Source: Oscillospiraceae bacterium (GTDB lineage: Bacteria > Bacillota > Clostridia > Oscillospirales > Ruminococcaceae). From it: a DNA stretch of 6,985 nucleotides. The notes under the pieces were generated by a model. It was not told the DNA's origin and did not search any database. It worked only from the letters and a program-made list of their open reading frames with translations. The position numbers and the translations under genes are program-made. The stretch is taken from contig SVMQ01000116.1 in the NCBI GenBank assembly GCA_015067375.1, forward strand, positions 1 to 6,985, written 5' to 3'. Positions 1-6,670 of the stretch are shown piece by piece (the stretch's first letter is position 1; each line of letters opens with the position of its first letter).

Positions 1-12
1 CTCTTCCGATCT
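1..12. other. Illumina adapter remnant at contig end
   Basis: The first 12 bases, CTCTTCCGATCT, are identical to the 3' end of the common Illumina TruSeq adapter. On the minus strand they read AGATCGGAAGAG, the beginning of the adapter read-through sequence. The match ends exactly at the contig edge and occupies the last codons of the recG frame (Q653 partly, then I-G-R), where they add no recognisable RecG residues. The bases are best treated as untrimmed library sequence; genomic sequence probably starts at base 13. The match is seen directly; its origin is inferred, but a 12-base match at the very edge is unlikely by chance. Confidence 0.9.
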
Positions 13-1969
13 GCTCCGCTGTCAGCTTCGCGTCCTTCGCCAATATCTCCTGTGACAGCGCGTCCACCTCATACAGTACCTCCGCGTCGTCCGCGATATC
101 TGCCACTTTCAGTGGGGGAAGTCCATGCTGCTGCCGTCCGAAAAAGTTACCGGGGCCGCGCAATTCAAGGTCTTTGCGCGCAAGCTCAAAGCCGTCGTTG
201 GTCTTTACCATAGCCTCTGTCCGCGCCTTGGTATATTCGCTGCCGTTGTCCGTCATCAGAACACAGTAGGACTGCTCGCAACCTCTGCCTACGCGGCCTC
301 TGAGCTGATGAAGCTGAGAAAGCCCGAACTGCTCGGCGTTTTCGATGAGCATCACCACTGCATTCGGCACGTCGATGCCGACCTCTATAACAGTGGTGGA
401 GATAAGCAGCTTAAGCTCGTTATCGCGGAATTTTCGCATTACCTCGTCCTTGTCGGACTGCTTCATCCTGCCGTACAGCAGACCTGTCGGAATGCCGCGG
501 AATTCGCCGTTGCTAAGGCGGTCATGATATTCTATCGCGCTTGCTTTTTCGCTGCGCGTGTTTTCGCTTTCTTCAACAAGGGGGCAGACTATGTATGCCT
601 GCTTGCCCTCGGCTATGTGCTTTTTGATGAAATTGTATATCCTCGGACGGAAAGAAGTATCGACTGCATAAGTCTTTATCGGTATTCTGCCCTTTGGCAT
701 CTCGTTTATTACTGACACATCGAGGTCGCCGTAGACGATCATTGCAAGCGTTCTGGGTATAGGCGTCGCGGACATCGCTAGAATATGCGGGTCAATTCCC
801 TTTTCCGCAAGCGCGGAGCGCTGTGCCACGCCGAAGCGGTGCTGCTCGTCAACTATTACAAGCCCCGGCTTTTTCATCGCGGAGCTTTTCTGTATCAGCG
901 CCTGAGTGCCGACCAGCACGCTTATCTCACCATTCGCGGCAGCCTTGCGGACATCCGCTTTCTGCTTTGCGGTAAGGCTTCCCGACAGCAGCTCCACTTT
1001 AACTCCGAGGTTTGTCAGAATACTGCTGAATGTACTATAATGCTGCCGTGCAAGTACCTCGGTCGGTGCCATTACAAGCGTCTGAAAGCCGTTGAGATGC
1101 GCAAAGTATGCTACTGCAGCAGCCACCAGCGTCTTACCCGAGCCAACATCGCCCTGCAGCAGCCTGTTCATAGGGTACAGACGCTTCATATCCGCGATGC
1201 AATCCGAGATAGCCCTAAGCTGCGCATTGGTGGGAGTAAAGGGGAGAGCGTTATAAAACGATGATATGTCCTTTTCAAACATTACAGCACCGCTAAGCTG
1301 TCTGCCCCTGCTTCGAAGCAGGGATAAGCCGAGCTTCAGTGTCAGCAGCTCCTCAAAGACCAGTCTGCGCCGCGCGGCTGTGTACTCCTCGCGGTCTTTC
1401 GGGAAGTGTATCCTTCGCACTGCTTCGCTTTTGGACAGCAGCGAGTACTTTTGGCAGATGTCCTCTGACAGACGTTCAGACGGCTTGATATAAGACAATG
1501 CTGTTTTGATATTTGCAGACACCATGTTATTCGTAAGTCCTGCGGTCAGCGGATATTTCGGGAGAAGTCCGCCCTCATCAGGCTTCACGAACATCGGAGA
1601 GGAGACCTGCAGCCCGATAAGGTCGCCTGTTATCTTGCCGTAGAACAGGTATTCCTCGTTTTCCTGCAGCTTTGCAAAGGTGTACTTTGCATTGAAGAAT
1701 ACCGCGCTGATGCTGCCTGTTTCATCGGTGAGCGTTGCCTTGTATATCGCCATTCTTGCATACTCGCTGAACGGCGCGGTCTTTCTCGTCACAAATGCAC
1801 GAAAGGCGCAGACCTCACCGGGCTGCACCTGTGCTATGGTGCGCGGAGCGGTGAAGTCAACATAGTCCCTTGGATACAGCTCGGTAAGCTGCTCCACCGT
1901 TTCCACGCCTATTTTTTTGTACAGCTCGGCTTTTTTCGGGCCGACGCCTTTCAGATAGGTTATTTCCAT
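1..1969 (-). CDS. recG: ATP-dependent DNA helicase RecG, 3' end truncated
   Basis: RecG is a cytoplasmic superfamily 2 helicase that drives branch migration and regresses stalled replication forks. The frame is open from the ATG at 1969 to the left edge, 656 codons. The N-terminal wedge/OB region begins with YLKGVGPKKAELYKK. A Q-like motif (FTPTNAQ) is followed by Walker A GDVGSGKT (K279), the DEQH box (D374-H377), SATPIPRT (S400 onward), and motif VI QLRGRVGR (Q555-R562). Then come the conserved DLELRGPGNFFGRQQHG block and its downstream helical tail. RecG is usually about 680-690 residues, so roughly 25-35 C-terminal residues are missing, and the last four codons contain adapter sequence. 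An in-frame TAG two codons upstream makes this ATG the first possible start. The nearest purine-rich site (AGGA, 1985-1988) is 15 bases away, so the RBS is weak. The gene lies 66 bases after the fakA-like gene, on the same strand. Confidence 0.97.
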   Translation of the reverse strand, partial: MEITYLKGVGPKKAELYKKIGVETVEQLTELYPRDYVDFTAPRTIAQVQPGEVCAFRAFVTRKTAPFSEYARMAIYKATLTDETGSISAVFFNAKYTFAKLQENEEYLFYGKITGDLIGLQVSSPMFVKPDEGGLLPKYPLTAGLTNNMVSANIKTALSYIKPSERLSEDICQKYSLLSKSEAVRRIHFPKDREEYTAARRRLVFEELLTLKLGLSLLRSRGRQLSGAVMFEKDISSFYNALPFTPTNAQLRAISDCIADMKRLYPMNRLLQGDVGSGKTLVAAAVAYFAHLNGFQTLVMAPTEVLARQHYSTFSSILTNLGVKVELLSGSLTAKQKADVRKAAANGEISVLVGTQALIQKSSAMKKPGLVIVDEQHRFGVAQRSALAEKGIDPHILAMSATPIPRTLAMIVYGDLDVSVINEMPKGRIPIKTYAVDTSFRPRIYNFIKKHIAEGKQAYIVCPLVEESENTRSEKASAIEYHDRLSNGEFRGIPTGLLYGRMKQSDKDEVMRKFRDNELKLLISTTVIEVGIDVPNAVVMLIENAEQFGLSQLHQLRGRVGRGCEQSYCVLMTDNGSEYTKARTEAMVKTNDGFELARKDLELRGPGNFFGRQQHGLPPLKVADIADDAEVLYEVDALSQEILAKDAKLTAEQIGR

Positions 1970-2035
1970 TATCTAATATTTTATTCCTGTTTTGCGTTTA
2001 GAATACCGCGGATGTGGTTTTATAAATGCAAGATA

Positions 2036-3682
2036 TTATTCTACAGAGATGATGTAGTAGTATACGGGCTGTCCGCCGTTCACCAGCACGATGTCGATGT
2101 TCTCGTTGATCTTGGAGCGCAGCTTTTCGTAAGCTGCCTGTGCGTCCTCGTCGCTTACGTCAGAGCCGTAGATAACTGTGATGAAGCTGCTGGAGGAGCT
2201 TACAAGGCGCTTTGTCAGCTTAACGAGCGACTTTGTGATGTCTGTTTCGGTGAACACGATCTTGCCGTTGTCCATAGCGAGGATCTCACCCTGCTTGATC
2301 TTGTGGCCGTCGTATTCGCTGTCGCGCACTGCAAAGGTGATCTGACCGCTTGCCACTCTGCCGAGCGCGTCGGTCATTCCGCTTCTGTTTGCAACGAAAT
2401 CCGCATCGGGATCGAACGACATCATTGCCGCGATACCCTGAGGGATAGTCCTTGACTGCAGCACGCATACGTTTCTGTCGGCAAGCGCCACAGCCTGCTC
2501 AGCAGCCATGATGATATTCTTGTTGTTGGGCAGCACGAATACATTGTGTGCAGGCGTCTGACCCACAGCCTCGAGGATATCCTCCGTTGAGGGGTTCATG
2601 GTCTGACCGCCGCGTACCACATTGTCTACGCCGAGATCGCGGAACAGCGCTTCGATACCCGCGCCTGCTGCAACTGCAACAAAGCCCATGTCTTTTTCGG
2701 GGGCAACAGGAGTCTTGCGGTTGGTCTGTGCCGCTTCGTCCGCCTTGATGATATTATTGTGCTGCTCACGCATATTTTCTATCTTCATCTTGGTAAGCTC
2801 ACCGAATTTCAGACCCTCCTCGATAGCCTTGCCAGGATGGTTGGAGTGAACGTGTACCTTGATGATATCGTCATCGTCTACAACTACTACGCAGTCACCG
2901 ATAGTTTCGAGGAATGCTCTGAGCGCGGTAGCGTCCTTTGCATTGCTCTTCTTGTTTACGATAAACTCAGTGCAGTATGCGAAGGTGATATCCTCGGAGC
3001 TGCCGCTTGCGGCTGCCGCAACAGCAACAGGCGCTGCAGGCTTTACTGCATCCTCAGACTCGATACCGCTGCCGCCGCTGATGACAGCAAGCATACCCTG
3101 AAGTATCACGATGAGTCCCTTGCCGCCTGCGTCAACTACGCCTGCCTTAGCGAGTGCGGGGAGCAGGTTGGGGGTATTTTCAAGGCTTCTTTCAGCTTCA
3201 GAGATATATGCTTTCAGAAACTCAGCAGCATCGCCGCCCTCTATGCCGAGTGGGATGGTATTCTCATAAGCTTCTCTTGCAACAGTGAGGATAGTACCCT
3301 CTGTGGGCTTCATGACGGATTTGTAGGCTGCGTCAACACCGAGCTTGAATGCGTCGGACAGCGTCTTTGCGTCAGCCTCGTCCTTGCCTGCAAGACCCTT
3401 GGACAGACCTCTGAATATCAGTGACAGGATAACGCCCGAGTTACCTCTTGCGCCGCGCAGCATTGCGGATGCAACAGTCTTTGCCGCGTCGCCTGCGGAA
3501 ACGCCGCTGTGCATATTTCTCAGCTCGCCTACTGCGTTGTTGATAGTCATGGACATATTCGTACCTGTGTCGCCGTCGGGTACGGGGAATACGTTAAGCT
3601 CGTCAACAGCCTGTCTTTGGTTTGAAATGTTGTTAGCTCCCGAGATGACAGCATCCCTGAAAAGCTTTCCTGTAATCATCAT
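2036..3682 (-). CDS. fakA: FakA/YloV-type fatty acid kinase, ATP-binding subunit (DAK2 + DegV-like domains)
   Basis: In this family FakA phosphorylates fatty acids held by a separate DegV-family partner, FakB, giving acyl-phosphate for phospholipid synthesis. The protein has 548 residues, the usual size. The N-terminal DhaL/DAK2 domain (about 1-200) carries the nucleotide/Mg signature NVFPVPDGDTGTNM with D36 and D38, then RGARGNSGVILS (76-87) and VVDAGGKGL (182-190). An Ala/Pro-rich linker (about 211-230) leads to the middle domain, which has C237 in AYCTEF and H277/H279 in VHVHSNHPG, positions like the zinc ligands I recall for Staphylococcus aureus FakA. The C-terminal DegV-like part contains VVRGGQTMNPST (356-367) and ends QPVYYYIISVE. 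Two adjacent ATGs exist; the first is chosen because AAGGAAGGA (3695-3703) is already 12 bases upstream. No FakB gene is visible in the window. It is often annotated as a 'DAK phosphatase' or 'dihydroxyacetone kinase-like' protein; dihydroxyacetone kinase activity is unlikely given the fused architecture. Confidence 0.93.
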   Translation of the reverse strand: MMITGKLFRDAVISGANNISNQRQAVDELNVFPVPDGDTGTNMSMTINNAVGELRNMHSGVSAGDAAKTVASAMLRGARGNSGVILSLIFRGLSKGLAGKDEADAKTLSDAFKLGVDAAYKSVMKPTEGTILTVAREAYENTIPLGIEGGDAAEFLKAYISEAERSLENTPNLLPALAKAGVVDAGGKGLIVILQGMLAVISGGSGIESEDAVKPAAPVAVAAAASGSSEDITFAYCTEFIVNKKSNAKDATALRAFLETIGDCVVVVDDDDIIKVHVHSNHPGKAIEEGLKFGELTKMKIENMREQHNNIIKADEAAQTNRKTPVAPEKDMGFVAVAAGAGIEALFRDLGVDNVVRGGQTMNPSTEDILEAVGQTPAHNVFVLPNNKNIIMAAEQAVALADRNVCVLQSRTIPQGIAAMMSFDPDADFVANRSGMTDALGRVASGQITFAVRDSEYDGHKIKQGEILAMDNGKIVFTETDITKSLVKLTKRLVSSSSSFITVIYGSDVSDEDAQAAYEKLRSKINENIDIVLVNGGQPVYYYIISVE

Positions 3683-3694
3683 TTTCTGCGAAAT

Positions 3695-3703
3695 TCCTTC
3701 CTT
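3695..3703 (-). promoter_or_regulatory. Ribosome binding site of the fakA-like gene
   Basis: The minus strand reads AAGGAAGGA, ending 12 bases before the first of two tandem ATGs. The spacing is longer than the usual 5-9 bases, which favours the first ATG over the second. Confidence 0.6.
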
Positions 3704-3739
3704 TTCGATCGTTAGAATGTTTGCTGCTATGTTATGCTG

Positions 3740-3760
3740 CGCCCTGCTTTACACAGGACG
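3740..3760 (-). other. Candidate mRNA stem-loop between the yloU-like and fakA-like genes
   Basis: In minus-strand RNA, the 8-base arms CGUCCUGU and GCAGGGCG pair around a GUAAA loop (8 pairs, two of them G-U wobbles). It starts 6 bases after the yloU-like stop codon. The wobbles mean the plus-strand RNA would pair less well. No U-tract follows, so it does not look like an intrinsic terminator; a role in mRNA processing or in differential stability of the two cistrons is only a possibility. It was found by eye without an energy calculation. Confidence 0.35.
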
Positions 3761-3766
3761 GAATAC

Positions 3767-4126
3767 TCATACTTTCAGGCTCTCAACGTATACATCCACC
3801 TTTTCAACGGAGATACCTGTACTCTCCTCTACGGTATAGCGCACCTTGTTCATGATGCTCTTGACAACTGCGCCGACATTGACGCCGTACATAACTGTTA
3901 TGTGCAGCTCTACAATGAGCTTGTCCTTGCCAACGCGCACCGCAACACCGCGGTCATCCGTCTTGCCCTTTTTGAGGAAAGGCATAGCTGCCGCAAGCGT
4001 CTGCCTGGGACTGCTGACATTCATATGCACCACGCCGAAGCAGTTTGTTACTGTACTGCTGATAAGCGCCATAAGATAATCCTGAGAGATAGTTATCTCA
4101 CCGACATGATTTTTCACTCTTATCAT
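3767..4126 (-). CDS. Asp23/Gls24 (YloU) family protein
   Basis: This is a 119-residue protein, a normal size for the Asp23/Gls24 family (DUF322). The family signature is visible: an N-terminal VGEITISQDYL segment, the hydrophobic TNCFGVVHM stretch, then the beta-rich VAVRVGKDKLIVELHITVMYGVNV and a C-terminal helix-strand ending VEKVDVYVESL. There is no signal peptide or membrane span. The molecular function is not established; Staphylococcus Asp23 is a membrane-associated envelope-stress protein tethered by AmaP. Here the gene sits directly before the fakA-like gene, the same pairing as yloU-yloV in Bacillus subtilis. An in-frame ATG 20 codons upstream (4186) exists but would overlap ispE and has a non-family N-terminus; the ATG at 4126 has a near-perfect AGGAGG 7 bases upstream and is preferred. 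It follows ispE by 23 bases, so co-transcription is likely. Confidence 0.92.
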   Translation of the reverse strand: MIRVKNHVGEITISQDYLMALISSTVTNCFGVVHMNVSSPRQTLAAAMPFLKKGKTDDRGVAVRVGKDKLIVELHITVMYGVNVGAVVKSIMNKVRYTVEESTGISVEKVDVYVESLKV

Positions 4127-4133
4127 AAATTCT

Positions 4134-4139
4134 CCTCCT
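4134..4139 (-). promoter_or_regulatory. Strong ribosome binding site that decides the yloU-like start
   Basis: A consensus AGGAGG on the minus strand lies 7 bases before the ATG at 4126. It fixes the 119-residue start over the longer in-frame option at 4186. Confidence 0.88.
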
Positions 4140-4149
4140 TGCTTTATGT

Positions 4150-4992
4150 TTATATTATTGATACTCCGTGCTTTTCGGGCTTGCATACCGATGTGAAGTA
4201 CATCGGCAGCCGCTTGGCTGCCTCAAGTGCAGCCTGCTCCGTATCGAATACCCCGAATACTGCCGCGCCGCTGCCTGTAAGCATTGCGCCGCGCGCTCCC
4301 TCGGAGATGAGCGCGGATTTGATTTTTTCTATCCTGCTGTCGTTATACAGCAGCTCGAATGTATTGTACATCATCGCCGCAAAGCTTTTGTCCTCAATTG
4401 CAGCAGTGAATTCAGACAGCGCATTTTTAGGCGCGAGCGGACTTTCATCATACCTGTGGTAAGCTGCTCCCGTGGGACAGGTGAAGTCAGGCATCACCAC
4501 AAGAAAAACGCAGTCTGTGACTTCCTGACAGGATGACAGCTCTTCGCCGATGCCCTTGCAGACCTTGGTGCCGCCGCAAAGACAGAAAGGCACATCCGCG
4601 CCTGTCGAAAGCGCGATGCGATACAGCTCCTCTTCCGACACAAGACCGAAATGCTTATCCAGCGCGTGCAGCACCGCAGCAGCGTCAGCACTGCCGCCGC
4701 CCATTCCTGCACCGCTCGGGATGCGCTTTTGTATATCTATCGTGACCTTGGCTGTAATGCCTGCCGCTTCAAGGTAGCGCTCGGCCGCCTTGTACGCGAT
4801 ATTGCGCTCGTCAGACGGGATATGCGGCGCATCACAGGAAATCGTTATTCCGCTGCCCTCGCAAACACAAACATCCACGATATCGGACAGCGAGATGCTC
4901 TGCATCACCATTTCAAGTGTGTGATAGCCGTCATCTCTCCTGCCTGTTATGTCGAGGTAGAGATTGAGCTTTGCATTTGCGATTACGGTCAC
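4150..4992 (-). CDS. ispE: 4-diphosphocytidyl-2-C-methyl-D-erythritol kinase IspE
   Basis: IspE is a cytosolic GHMP-family kinase that phosphorylates CDP-methylerythritol with ATP, the fourth step of the MEP isoprenoid pathway. The 280-residue product has all the hallmarks. The N-terminal AKLNLYLDITGRRDDGYH includes K8, equivalent to the E. coli catalytic-site lysine 10. The glycine-rich ATP loop IPSGAGMGGGSADAA lies at 91-105, GADVPF at 131-136 carries the catalytic base D133, and the third GHMP motif AMLTGSGAAVFGVF is at 236-249. Length is typical and there is no truncation. The start is GTG at 4992, the first possible start after an in-frame TGA, with GAGGAG 8 bases upstream. It overlaps the aminotransferase stop by 4 bases (GTGA), implying translational coupling to the upstream gene. 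Its neighbours are not MEP-pathway genes, so the linkage looks organisational rather than pathway-based. Confidence 0.97.
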   Translation of the reverse strand: MTVIANAKLNLYLDITGRRDDGYHTLEMVMQSISLSDIVDVCVCEGSGITISCDAPHIPSDERNIAYKAAERYLEAAGITAKVTIDIQKRIPSGAGMGGGSADAAAVLHALDKHFGLVSEEELYRIALSTGADVPFCLCGGTKVCKGIGEELSSCQEVTDCVFLVVMPDFTCPTGAAYHRYDESPLAPKNALSEFTAAIEDKSFAAMMYNTFELLYNDSRIEKIKSALISEGARGAMLTGSGAAVFGVFDTEQAALEAAKRLPMYFTSVCKPEKHGVSII

Positions 4993-6164
4993 TTCTTTAT
5001 CTCCTCAAGAAACTCGCGGATGCGTCCCAGTGCAGTTGTAAGATGCTGTACGGAATACGCATACGAAACGCGCACGAAGCCCTCTCCGCTCTCACCGAAA
5101 GCGCTTCCGGGGACTACTGCGACCTTTTTGCCGTAGATGAGCTTTTCGCAGAATTCCGCGGAGGTCATTCCTGTGCTCTTGATGCAGGGGAATACATAGA
5201 AGGCACCCTCAGGCTCGAAGCAGTCAAGCCCCATGTCGTTGAAGCCTTTTACAAGCAGACGGCGGCGCATATCGTACTCTTCTATCATCTTGTCAACTTC
5301 CTCACGACAGCTTCGCAGCGCGGTTATTGCGGCATACTGGCTCACCGTAGGGCTGGACATGATGCAGTATTGGTGCAGCTTGAGCATCTGCTTCATTATC
5401 GGTTGAGGGCCTGCGGCGTAGCCGAGGCGCCAGCCTGTCATAGCAAAGGCTTTGGAGAAACCATTGATGACGATGGTGCGCTCCCTCATTCCGTCTATCT
5501 CGGCAAAGGAAACGTGCTTTGCGCCGTTGTAGGTCATCTCGGAGTATATCTCATCCGACAGCACGATGATGTCAGTGCCGCGCAGCACATCAGCTATCTG
5601 CTCCAGATGCTCACGGCGCATAACAGCGCCTGTGGGATTATTCGGGAAAGGCAGCACGAGCGCCTTTGTTTTTGGGGTTATCTTCTCTTTCAGCGCCTCG
5701 GCTGTCAGGCGGAAGTTGTCCTCGCGCTTTGTTACTATCGGCACAGGAGTGCCGCCGCATACCGAAACCAGCGGGGAATAGCACACAAAGCTAGGCTCAG
5801 GCACAAGCACCTCGTCGCCTGCCTGAACAAGTGTGCGCAATGCCATGTCGATAGCCTCAGAGCCGCCGACGGTGACGATTATCTCCTTGTCGGGACTGTA
5901 CTCTGTATGGATGGTGTCTTTGAGGTAGTCGGATATAGCTCTTCTCAGCTCGATAAGACCGCTGTTTGCAGTATATGCCGTGCGACCCTTTTCAAGCACG
6001 CGGATAGCCTCCTTGCGGACAGCCCATGGCGTCTTGAAATCAGGCTCGCCGACGGACAGCGAGATAACGCCCTCCACCTGCTGAGCTATATCAAAAAATT
6101 TTCTTATGCCCGACGGCTGTATGCCTGTAATATGCTCGGGCAGTATCTTGTCATAATCTATCAC
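4989..6164 (-). CDS. Class I PLP-dependent aminotransferase (AlaT/PatA-like)
   Basis: This is a 391-residue fold-type I aminotransferase that moves an amino group between an amino acid and a 2-oxo acid using pyridoxal phosphate. The active-site set of the aspartate-aminotransferase family is complete: PNNPTG (N176), LSDEIY (D204, Y207), the Schiff-base lysine K238 in GFSKAFAMTGWRLGY, the phosphate-binding R246, and the substrate-carboxylate R365 in GFVRVSYA. The exact substrate cannot be read from the sequence. The preceding Lrp gene, overlapping by 4 bases, resembles the alaR-alaT pair of Bacillus subtilis, which favours alanine transamination; PatA-like N-acetyl-diaminopimelate or aromatic/aspartate activity remains possible. 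The nearby histidinol-phosphatase-like gene raises a histidinol-phosphate role, but the protein is longer than typical HisC and lacks its character. The start is GTG at 6164, the first possible start after an in-frame TGA; AAGGAG lies 12 bases upstream. Confidence 0.95.
   Translation of the reverse strand: MIDYDKILPEHITGIQPSGIRKFFDIAQQVEGVISLSVGEPDFKTPWAVRKEAIRVLEKGRTAYTANSGLIELRRAISDYLKDTIHTEYSPDKEIIVTVGGSEAIDMALRTLVQAGDEVLVPEPSFVCYSPLVSVCGGTPVPIVTKREDNFRLTAEALKEKITPKTKALVLPFPNNPTGAVMRREHLEQIADVLRGTDIIVLSDEIYSEMTYNGAKHVSFAEIDGMRERTIVINGFSKAFAMTGWRLGYAAGPQPIMKQMLKLHQYCIMSSPTVSQYAAITALRSCREEVDKMIEEYDMRRRLLVKGFNDMGLDCFEPEGAFYVFPCIKSTGMTSAEFCEKLIYGKKVAVVPGSAFGESGEGFVRVSYAYSVQHLTTALGRIREFLEEIKK
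5001..5006 (-). promoter_or_regulatory. Ribosome binding site of ispE inside the aminotransferase gene
   Basis: GAGGAG on the minus strand, 8 bases before the GTG start of ispE, is contained in the last codons of the aminotransferase. Together with the in-frame TGA just upstream it settles the GTG start. Confidence 0.8.
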
Positions 6165-6640
6165 GGAGATACTAAGCTCCTTTCATCGGTAGAGTCCTCG
6201 CTGAATACATGGTTCTTTTCCTTGTATCTCTTGAGGATGAAGTGTGTTGCGGTGGAGATAACGCCGTCAAGCGCGGAAAGGCGCTCGGAAACGAACAGTG
6301 CCACCTTGCGCAGAGATGTGCCTGTAACGGTAACAGACAGGTCGTATGCGCCGCTCAGCAGGAATACGCTGTCCACCTCGTCATACTCCATGATGGTGTG
6401 TGCGAGGTCGTCAAAGCCCTTGCCCTTCATGGGTGCTACCTTTATCTCTATGATAGCGGTAACTCGTGTTTCGTCAACGCTTTCTTCGTTTATGATAGCG
6501 GTATAGCCCATAAGTATACCGTCCGCCTCAAGCTGTTTTATCTGCGCGGCGACCTCTGCCTCTGTAATGCCCAGCATCGTTGCCAGCTCCGCGTTGGAAA
6601 GTCTTGCGTTCTGTCTTAATAGATCCAGCAGCTTGTTCAT
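6161..6640 (-). CDS. Lrp/AsnC family transcriptional regulator
   Basis: This is a feast/famine (Lrp/AsnC) DNA-binding regulator of 159 residues. The N-terminal winged helix-turn-helix spans about 1-50 (LLRQNARLSNAELATMLG, then a recognition segment around EAEVAAQIKQLEADGIL). It is followed by a RAM ligand-binding domain from about residue 60, with the typical SGAYDLSVTV loop (96-105; G97, D100) at the effector and oligomer interface. A charged tail of about 18 residues ends the protein. Two ATGs compete: 6655 would add five residues (MEDTI) but has no proper RBS, whereas 6640 has GGAGGA at 7 bases, so 6640 is chosen. The gene overlaps the downstream aminotransferase by GTGA, which makes that enzyme the likeliest target, with an amino acid as effector as is usual in the family. 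That regulatory link is inference. It begins 24 bases after the PHP-family gene. Confidence 0.93.
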   Translation of the reverse strand: MNKLLDLLRQNARLSNAELATMLGITEAEVAAQIKQLEADGILMGYTAIINEESVDETRVTAIIEIKVAPMKGKGFDDLAHTIMEYDEVDSVFLLSGAYDLSVTVTGTSLRKVALFVSERLSALDGVISTATHFILKRYKEKNHVFSEDSTDERSLVSP

Positions 6641-6647
6641 GATCGTG

Positions 6648-6653
6648 TCCTCC
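6648..6653 (-). promoter_or_regulatory. Ribosome binding site that decides the Lrp start
   Basis: GGAGGA on the minus strand is 7 bases from the ATG at 6640. It overlaps the alternative ATG at 6655, so use of this site excludes that start in the same initiation event. Confidence 0.75.
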
Positions 6654-6670
6654 ATTATATTCCATTATAT
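6651..6670. repeat. Perfect 10-bp tandem duplication at the PHP gene/Lrp junction
   Basis: The decamer TCCATTATAT occurs twice back to back (6651-6660 and 6661-6670). On the coding strand each copy reads ATATAATGGA and contains a TATAAT hexamer. The first copy overlaps the stop codon of the phosphatase gene; the second contains the alternative Lrp ATG and the start of its ribosome binding site. A TATAAT-like -10 element is possible, but no TTGACA-like -35 is seen 16-18 bases upstream of either copy, so promoter function is weakly supported. Confidence 0.8.

Noticed and set aside
125..1264. Plus-strand open frames of 196 and 159 codons opposite recG
   Set aside because: Both are in codon register with recG on the other strand, have no recognisable motifs, and lie under conserved helicase motifs.
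1970..2035. Terminator or promoter between the fakA-like gene and recG
   Set aside because: The only palindrome is a loopless ATCCGCGGTAT-type element with no U-tract, and no -35/-10 pair with acceptable spacing was found. Read-through into recG is the simpler reading.
2012..3424. Plus-strand open frames of 147 and 221 codons opposite the fakA-like gene
   Set aside because: They are antisense shadows of a well-supported conserved protein, with Cys- and Leu-rich translations typical of reversed coding sequence.
2036..3682. Dihydroxyacetone kinase (DhaL) as product of the DAK2-domain gene
   Set aside because: The DAK2 signature is present, but it is fused to a middle domain and a DegV-like C-terminus in a 548-residue protein next to a yloU-like gene, which is the FakA/YloV architecture.
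4126..4186. Longer start for the yloU-like protein at 4186
   Set aside because: It would overlap ispE by 37 bases and add a basic 20-residue leader not seen in the family; the AGGAGG site points to 4126.
4971..6506. A 511-codon open frame on the plus strand
   Set aside because: It runs antisense and in codon register with the aminotransferase gene over most of its length. It stays open because the real gene makes little use of TTA, CTA and TCA codons. The translation shows no family motifs, while the minus strand has a complete enzyme.
6641..6655. Longer start for the Lrp regulator at 6655
   Set aside because: It has no ribosome binding site at proper spacing, and its ATG overlaps the GGAGGA that serves the start at 6640.
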